Source: Bacillota bacterium (GTDB taxonomy: Bacteria; Bacillota; Clostridia; Christensenellales; Pumilibacteraceae). From it: a DNA stretch of 35,623 bases. Numbering within the stretch: position 1 is the stretch's first letter; every line of letters begins with the position of its first letter. Below the pieces are notes generated by a model, which saw only the letters and a list, made by a program, of their open reading frames with translations, had not been told where the DNA came from and did not search any database. Position numbers and translations under genes: made by a program. Of this stretch, positions 30,986 through 35,623 are shown in pieces. The stretch lies in contig WRAF01000020.1 in the NCBI GenBank assembly GCA_009780325.1, forward strand, positions 1-35,623, read 5' to 3'.

Positions 30986-31675
30986 ATGCAAGCAGTTTTA
31001 AGAATATTACTTTTTTCAAGTATTGCTGTCACATATTTATTTGTAATGGCAAAATTATTAGGCAAAAAGCAAATTGCACAACTGGATGTTATTGATTATA
31101 TGCTGGGTATTGCAGTAAGCTCAATAGCCGCAGAAATGGCTACTGATATGTCAGATACGCCCTTTTGGCATTATCTTGTTGCTATGACTTTTTTCTTTGT
31201 ACTGAATCTTTTAATAATATTTTTAGAAAGAAAAGGACGATTTATAAAAAAGTTTTTAAAAGGTGTTCCACTTATGGTAATTTATGAAGGTCAAATAAAT
31301 TATAAAGCTCTTAAAAAAAGTAAAATGGATATAAATGACTTAATATCTAAAAGTCGTGAAAAAGGCTATTTTGATTTATCAGATATAGAATATGCAGTAT
31401 TTGAAAATAGCGGTGCTTTAAGTATAATGCCTAAAGGATTGCTAAAGCCTGTGGTCGTAGAAGATATAGAAACCGTCACACCAAAGCCTGCTAAGCTTCC
31501 TTGTTATTTGGTTGATGATGGAAACATTACTTATTCAACTTTGCAAGTTATAGGTAAAAATGTAAGTTGGCTATATCAAAAATTAAATATCACTACTAAA
31601 ACAGAACTTAAAAATATTATCCTGGCTGTATATGACCAAGAAAGGGATGTTATTGCCGTAAGCAAAAAAAAATAG
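30986..31675 (+). CDS. YetF-family (DUF421) membrane protein
   Basis: 229 aa. The N-terminal three membrane helices include the family motif LLGKKQIAQLDVIDYMLGIAVSSIAAEMA; the DUF421 cytosolic domain follows (VPLMVIYEGQINYKALKKSKMDINDLISKSREKGYFDLSDIEYAVFE..., split motifs), with the usual GALSIMPK. In spore formers, relatives (YetF, YkjA, YdfS) are membrane proteins, some implicated in spore germination. The start lies exactly one base after the six-base gap from TATAAT, with no SD. It reads rightward, starting divergent from the SIMPL gene. Confidence 0.88.
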   Translation: MQAVLRILLFSSIAVTYLFVMAKLLGKKQIAQLDVIDYMLGIAVSSIAAEMATDMSDTPFWHYLVAMTFFFVLNLLIIFLERKGRFIKKFLKGVPLMVIYEGQINYKALKKSKMDINDLISKSREKGYFDLSDIEYAVFENSGALSIMPKGLLKPVVVEDIETVTPKPAKLPCYLVDDGNITYSTLQVIGKNVSWLYQKLNITTKTELKNIILAVYDQERDVIAVSKKK

Positions 31676-31785
31676 ATTTATGCTTTTATTTTTATACAAT
31701 AATTTTTATCGTAGTATCATCTTTTATAGTTTTTACATAGATTGAATTAAAGCTATCTAAAAAACTATAAAGGAGTTAATGTAAA

Positions 31786-32241
31786 ATGTCATCAAATTTC
31801 AATCCGCCAAATCGTTCACCATCACCGCATGGAGCAGTAAGACCACCTACCCCGCCAAAACCTAATCCCACACCACCATCAAGACCTCAACCTCATCGTC
31901 CCCATCCGCCAATGCCTCCGCCTCCACAAGGTCCAAGACCACAAAGACCAAACTGGCCACACGGAAGACCGCCTCAAAGACCCCCTATGCCTAATGCGCC
32001 TAGACCACCGCACCAATCGGCATTACCTTTTGGTTTCTCTATTCTATCTCAAGCAAGAATTGGAATAATATTTTCTCCACATCGCTCTGTTCAAAGATGG
32101 TCGATGAGATTTTCACAGCCAATTGATAGAATACCAAATAATACTTTTATTTGGGTATTTGGAGAAAGAAACGGTTGGTCATTAGTTCATTTCAATGGTC
32201 AGTTTGGATTTGTAGATTCAAGGTTTGTATTTTTAATTTAA
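31786..32241 (+). CDS. Pro-rich protein with C-terminal SH3-like domain
   Basis: 151 aa. Residues 1-80 are an almost pure Pro/Arg/His/Gln/Asn tract of repeated PP units. Residues about 90-151 look like a bacterial SH3 domain: ARIGIIFSPHRS, IPNNTFIWVFGERNGWSLVHF, GQFGFVDSRFVFLI. No signal peptide is visible, so it is cytoplasmic, or a spore-surface component made in the mother cell. A strong AAAGGAG SD precedes the ATG. The coding strand is noticeably more C-rich than its surroundings because of the Pro codons. The function is not known. Confidence 0.8.
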   Translation: MSSNFNPPNRSPSPHGAVRPPTPPKPNPTPPSRPQPHRPHPPMPPPPQGPRPQRPNWPHGRPPQRPPMPNAPRPPHQSALPFGFSILSQARIGIIFSPHRSVQRWSMRFSQPIDRIPNNTFIWVFGERNGWSLVHFNGQFGFVDSRFVFLI

Positions 32242-32355
32242 TTAATATATCAAATTCATCTACCAAATTATTAAACCATACCTAACTCTAACATACATAT
32301 TTTTTGCTCTACTAATATAATGCACCTGATAAATATTATCTTCATATAATATTTA

Positions 32356-32562
32356 ATGCTAAATTGTTTTAATTTTAATTTATGTAATTTAACTGAATGT
32401 GATGTGCTTTCATTAAATACTTTAATCACAAGAGAAATTATGTGTAAGGTTAAAGATACTGATTCTTTGAATTTATTGGGCGATTTATTCTCAGCAATAG
32501 GCGCAAATTTAAATATGCTAGCAAATAGACGCCAATATCTAGAAGAAAATATAGAAAACTAA
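32356..32562 (+). CDS. Small hypothetical protein, 68 aa
   Basis: Short soluble helical protein (LNTLITREIMCKVKD, LGDLFSAIGANLNMLANRR). From memory it resembles short Clostridia proteins with a C-terminal LxxLFxxxGxxLxxLxxxR pattern, but I cannot name the family with confidence. There is no SD; a TATAAT at 32345-32350 lies six bases earlier, so a leaderless start is possible, though the -35 is weak. Confidence 0.45.
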   Translation: MLNCFNFNLCNLTECDVLSLNTLITREIMCKVKDTDSLNLLGDLFSAIGANLNMLANRRQYLEENIEN

Positions 32563-32643
32563 ATATTTTTAAGTTTCTATTTTATGATTGTATCTAAAAG
32601 CTTTGCCCTAACCCCACCTCAAAGACTACATAAAACAGAAAAA

Positions 32644-32680
32644 AATAAAGATGACATTCTGTAAGAATCTCATCTTTATT
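32644..32680. repeat. Imperfect palindrome, AATAAAGATGACATTCT type
   Basis: Arms 32644-32660 and 32664-32680 pair with one mismatch across a 3-nt loop (GTA). On the minus strand it is followed by T-rich sequence, so it may end the leftward MntP-like transcript. The word AAGATG...ATTCTT is shared with the element at 32769-32800. Confidence 0.6.
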
Positions 32681-32768
32681 AAAAAATGTTCTGCATTATA
32701 AATAAAATCCATTTAAGAGGTTTCGTGACCATTGACTAAAATCTCAAAAATAACAATTTAATTTTTTT

Positions 32769-32800
32769 GTCATCTTGAGCACAGCGAAAGATTCCATCTT
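32769..32800 (-). repeat. Hairpin word of a dispersed intergenic repeat
   Basis: On the minus strand GGAATCTTTCGCTGTGCTC followed by AAGATGAC. This resembles the widespread intergenic word of the form GATTCTTCGCT...CTCAGAATGACA seen in many bacterial genomes; that comparison is from memory. Only one clear copy and one possible decayed copy (32644-32680) are in the window. Confidence 0.5.
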
Positions 32801-32819
32801 TATATTCTCCTTAACCTGC

Positions 32820-32854
32820 AACCCGCCATCTATCGTTTCTATAGCGGTTTTTTT
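32820..32854 (+). terminator. Rightward intrinsic terminator
   Basis: AACCCGC (32820-32826) pairs with GCGGTT (32844-32849) with one bulged C, an inner CTAT/ATAG adds to the stem, and a run of seven T follows (32848-32854). It lies about 260 nt past the 68-aa gene. Confidence 0.65.
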
Positions 32855-32907
32855 GCATGCCAACAATCTCAAAAAATGATTTTTCCTGGTGCACAAATAA
32901 ATTTTCC

Positions 32908-33516
32908 TTAAAGAAAAAACGCCATTATTCCATAAATTATAAGTGCTGTTCCTGCTATTACAGGACCTATAACAGGCGGAAGACGGCGCAAGTATTTTGC
33001 AAAAAAGAATGTGACACTGCAATAGATAAGATGTGCAAATCCCACTGTCAGCGGTATTAAGATTGTTGTTGTATTAAGCACAAGAGTTAAACCAACAGTG
33101 ATAAACATAGCTTCAACGCTCATTAATATTCCTGTTATTATTATACTCTTGGTCGGAAGAGTTTTTTTAACAGAAGAAATAACACTGCTGCTATACTTAG
33201 AATCAAAAACTGTATTATTGTATACACTTTCATTTTCAACAATTTTTTTTGCATGTCTCCGCTCAAAGGCTAAATAGTATACGATAGTTGCGCTACCTAA
33301 AAGAATAAATAGTATACCTATAACTACATCTAGTTCGATATCTATTCTATCACCTATCCAAATACCCAAGCCATATCCTAAAAAGCAAAGCCCTATCAAT
33401 ACAGTATTGATTATTAACAAATGCCAAAATTTACATTTCTTTTGAGAACCAAAAGATATACCTATAAATAATGCATCAATGGACACTAATAGTCCAGATA
33501 AAACTGCAATCCACAT
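32908..33516 (-). CDS. MntP/YtaF-like six-helix membrane protein
   Basis: 202 aa with six hydrophobic segments in two halves, the LysE/MntP-type duplication. The first-half acidic motif is kept (VSIDALFIGISFG); in the second half the usual Asp is Glu (SVEAMFITVGL). A loop of about 45 charged residues joins the halves. MntP proteins export Mn2+; the Asp-to-Glu change makes the substrate uncertain. No yybP-ykoY riboswitch is visible upstream. There is no SD; TATAAA lies nine bases before the ATG, so a leaderless start is possible. It is head-to-head with the YtaF-like gene. Confidence 0.8.
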   Translation of the reverse strand: MWIAVLSGLLVSIDALFIGISFGSQKKCKFWHLLIINTVLIGLCFLGYGLGIWIGDRIDIELDVVIGILFILLGSATIVYYLAFERRHAKKIVENESVYNNTVFDSKYSSSVISSVKKTLPTKSIIITGILMSVEAMFITVGLTLVLNTTTILIPLTVGFAHLIYCSVTFFFAKYLRRLPPVIGPVIAGTALIIYGIMAFFL

Positions 33517-33626
33517 ACTAACTACTTTATATGTTAAATTGTTTTATGCTGTGACTAATGTTTATTTTTCGGTACAATAAATATTTTCTAAACATATTAT
33601 GGCTAAGATGGAGGATAATTGTACAA

Positions 33627-34226
33627 ATGATATTAGAAGCATTTTTATTAACACTTGCTATCTCAATTGATGCTTTTGCATCGGGATTTGCATACGGAAC
33701 AAACAGAATTAAAATTCCTATTATTTCGGTTTTAATAATATCTTTTATAGGCAGTACTTTTTTAGGCATATCACTATTTTTTGGTTCTATTATCAGTCAA
33801 ATTATTCCACCGATTATTGCTATTATAATTTGTTCAGTTGTTTTGATTGGCCTAGGATTATCCAAAATATTGGGCGGATTGATTAAACGCAAACTTGCAA
33901 AAAGAAAAAACACATTATTAAAAGTTTGTGGAGCACCCATTGAGGCCGACTTAGATCAATCAAAAATCTTATCTATAAAAGAAGCTTGTATTTTAGCTGT
34001 TGCATTAGCACTTGATGCTATGGCTGTCGGCATAGGTGCAGGACTCATAAACCCAAATATTAAGTTTTATTTGGTAATCATAAGTTTCTCACTTATTATG
34101 GATATTATTCTTTTGTCTTTAGGAACTTTTATCGGGAGCAAGATAGCTAAAAAATCTAAAATAAATCTTTCATGGCTAGGCGGTCTTATTTTAATAGGCG
34201 TTGCAATAATGAATATATTTCTTTAA
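33627..34226 (+). CDS. ytaF: Sporulation membrane protein YtaF-like
   Basis: 199 aa, six membrane helices in two halves with both conserved acidic motifs, ISIDAFASGFAYG and LALDAMAVGIGAG, separated by a basic loop (KRKLAKRKN) ending in a DLDQSKILSIKEA stretch. The opening SIDAFASGFAYGTNRIKIP and the late SWLGGLILIGVAI fit YtaF, a MntP-superfamily protein made in sporulation. I used ATG 33627 with GGAGG 12 bases upstream, because the longest frame adds a non-homologous leader. Paralogous to the divergent gene at 32908-33516. Whether it moves Mn2+, Ca2+ or another ion is not known. Confidence 0.85.
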   Translation: MILEAFLLTLAISIDAFASGFAYGTNRIKIPIISVLIISFIGSTFLGISLFFGSIISQIIPPIIAIIICSVVLIGLGLSKILGGLIKRKLAKRKNTLLKVCGAPIEADLDQSKILSIKEACILAVALALDAMAVGIGAGLINPNIKFYLVIISFSLIMDIILLSLGTFIGSKIAKKSKINLSWLGGLILIGVAIMNIFL

Positions 34227-34246
34227 TTTAGATTCTTTTTTTATAA

Positions 34247-35623
34247 TTATGCATCATACCACATATATAACATTATATAATCAATATGTACCATTACATA
34301 CTGCCTTTGCAATAACAATACATCAAGTCTTACTTGCAAAATTGCCATATCACTATATTTAAATAATAGTCTATGGGGCATGTTTAATTTCATTAAATTA
34401 TTATTGATATTTGCACCAAAATAAAAATTATTCAGTATATGTTTAGGAAGTCCAGTACTAGCATCAATCTCCCATCCAGCAAGCATATGTAAACCCATAG
34501 TTGGATGACCTACCCATCCCCAGTTGTTAACCCAGCCGTTTGTACTCATAAATGCATTAAGTGCACTTAAAAGATTATCATTACAATTAAAAATATAATT
34601 TTGTGAAAAACCCCACATCATAAAAAGATTGCTGTTGCCATAATTATTTGAAACAACCAAGCCATTCCACCAATTTGATATAAATCCAGCAATAGAACCA
34701 GCATTAAAATAACAAACAACTCCAGCATTAAAATTATTTATTATTTGCACATTATCAAATAAACTCATCCCAACAATTCCGCCAACCCAGCCACTGCCAG
34801 TTATTATATGCCCTAAGTTATAATTATTCACCACAACACTATGACTATAAATAAGTCCAACTATACCGCCAACAGCCTCTCCTCCTACCATTAACATTCC
34901 CATATTAGCGCTGTTGATTACCAAAGAAAACTCCATAGCCCCTAAAATGCCGCCTATAAAATTTACATTCCAATTACTGCAGCAGCTAAAAATATACCCA
35001 TAGTTTCGACTCTCGCTGATTGCACTATGCATTATAAATCCAGCAATTCCGCCTATATAATCTGCCGCCAACACACTACCGTCATTAATAAAATTATTAG
35101 CATAAATGTTTCCTGAATTACTGCTGCCCGCAACACTAGAAAAATACATTAACCCCACAAGCCCGCCTGTATTATTTGCTGTTACTCTAATCACAGTATC
35201 ACTATGCACATTAATAACACTCCCCCACATCATACTCCCAACCACACTGCCAGTATTCTCACCACCCACAACAAAACTATCCTCAATCCTCAAATTCTCT
35301 ATTGTTCCTCCAAACATATGCCCAAATAACCCTTGACTATAAGCCCCCACACTCACCATTCCTCTTATGCTAAATCCGCCGCCATCAAACAACCCCATAA
35401 AAGGATTGTCTTGATTGCCTATCGGCGTCCATATATTTAAACCATAATATTCAACTAAATTAATAGCTTGCTGCCATGAAGAAACAAATAACTCCCAATT
35501 CTCCAGCATCAACATCATCCATAAATCACTCAAATCATTAAGGTAAATATCATTCACCAATACAAAATTAGACCACGCCAAATATGTATTTCCTACATTA
35601 ACCTCTTGCGCCAAAAACACCAA
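34247..35623 (-). CDS. GLUG-repeat surface protein, 5' end outside the window
   Basis: At least 458 aa; the reading frame runs off the right edge, so start, signal peptide and N-terminal domains are missing. Five or more GLUG-type units are visible, such as TGGLVGLMYFSSVAGSSNSG, IGGIAGFIMHSAISESRNYG and VGGIVGLIYSHSVVVNNYNLG, forming a right-handed beta-helix-like solenoid seen in secreted adhesins and peptidase-linked proteins. A W/G-rich region (GWVGHPTMGLHMLAGWEID) follows. The C-terminal 45 residues are hydrophobic and basic without an LPxTG motif or a clear final anchor helix. It is likely extracellular or envelope-attached. Confidence 0.85.
   Translation of the reverse strand: MVFLAQEVNVGNTYLAWSNFVLVNDIYLNDLSDLWMMLMLENWELFVSSWQQAINLVEYYGLNIWTPIGNQDNPFMGLFDGGGFSIRGMVSVGAYSQGLFGHMFGGTIENLRIEDSFVVGGENTGSVVGSMMWGSVINVHSDTVIRVTANNTGGLVGLMYFSSVAGSSNSGNIYANNFINDGSVLAADYIGGIAGFIMHSAISESRNYGYIFSCCSNWNVNFIGGILGAMEFSLVINSANMGMLMVGGEAVGGIVGLIYSHSVVVNNYNLGHIITGSGWVGGIVGMSLFDNVQIINNFNAGVVCYFNAGSIAGFISNWWNGLVVSNNYGNSNLFMMWGFSQNYIFNCNDNLLSALNAFMSTNGWVNNWGWVGHPTMGLHMLAGWEIDASTGLPKHILNNFYFGANINNNLMKLNMPHRLLFKYSDMAILQVRLDVLLLQRQYVMVHIDYIMLYMWYDA

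Larger units (their letters stand above)
32563..32907. other. 345-bp intergenic stretch with hairpins and repeat-like words
   Basis: I see no supported gene here. It contains an imperfect palindrome (32644-32680), a hairpin word of the GTCATCTTGAGCACAGCGAA type (32769-32800), and a rightward terminator (32820-32854). A small RNA is possible but no clear promoter was found. Confidence 0.5.

Noticed and set aside
33517-33626. Mn2+ riboswitch between the two MntP-like genes
   Set aside because: The conserved yybP-ykoY loops are not visible and the gap is short.
1-35623. CRISPR array, prophage, rRNA or IS element
   Set aside because: No regularly spaced repeats, transposase, phage structural genes or rRNA sequence were seen.

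Overview
This window looks like a chromosomal segment of a low-GC, endospore-forming Clostridia-type Firmicute, probably an uncultured gut or anaerobic lineage. The evidence is strong A+T bias, an intact pro-sigma-K gene, a YtaF-type sporulation membrane protein, a phosphotransbutyrylase/butyrate kinase pair, a GTP-type PEP carboxykinase, and the gene order miaB-mutS-mutL. Genus and species cannot be read from the sequence alone.

Layout. (1) 1-3.5 kb, accessory: an unassigned 474-bp edge with a perfect hairpin, a WG-repeat-like protein that probably has an N-terminal membrane anchor, an unknown basic protein, and a divergent XerS-sized tyrosine recombinase. (2) 3.5-7.5 kb: pyruvate kinase, XTP/dITP pyrophosphatase and a methionine gamma-lyase-family PLP enzyme read leftward, with an O6-alkylguanine-DNA methyltransferase read rightward. 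(3) 7.6-15.6 kb: a tight leftward run miaB-mutS-mutL-nifS-thiI joining tRNA modification, mismatch repair and sulfur transfer. (4) 15.7-19.2 kb: an unusual PadR-type regulator fused to four membrane helices, a VTT/DedA-like protein, RNase HI and tRNA-Trp(CCA). (5) 19.2-20.5 kb: an orphan gene just after the tRNA and its terminator, closed by a long hairpin. (6) 20.5-27.2 kb: PEPCK, sigK, a 1,049-residue Sel1-repeat protein, and a 215-residue protein with a well-defined C-terminal helical domain. (7) 27.2-30 kb: buk and ptb, separated and flanked by copies of a short repeat, then a small MGMT-like protein. (8) 30-35.6 kb: SIMPL-domain and YetF (DUF421) envelope proteins, a Pro-rich SH3-like protein, a small unknown, two divergent MntP/YtaF-type membrane proteins, and a GLUG-repeat surface protein cut by the window edge.

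The most notable signals are regulatory and structural. Several transcription-unit-leading genes (pyk, miaB, ptb, the recombinase, the YetF gene, the tRNA-linked orphan, the basic protein) lack a Shine-Dalgarno sequence and have a -10 box 6-9 nt before the start codon, which predicts leaderless mRNAs; others in the same window have ordinary SD sites. A repeat with the skeleton TAAAAAAGGT - hairpin - ACTnCCCT - GG(C)TTTTTTG occurs in tandem between ptb and buk and once more, inverted, on the other side of ptb. The PadR-membrane fusion and the WG-repeat gene, whose best start is an ATA overlapping the upstream stop codon, are further candidates for something undescribed.

Five starts were moved from the longest open frame by SD or promoter evidence (mutL, the PadR fusion, the Sel1 gene, the small MGMT-like gene, ytaF). 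One was moved by signal-peptide logic (SIMPL), and one was extended upstream to a non-standard start (WG-repeat gene).
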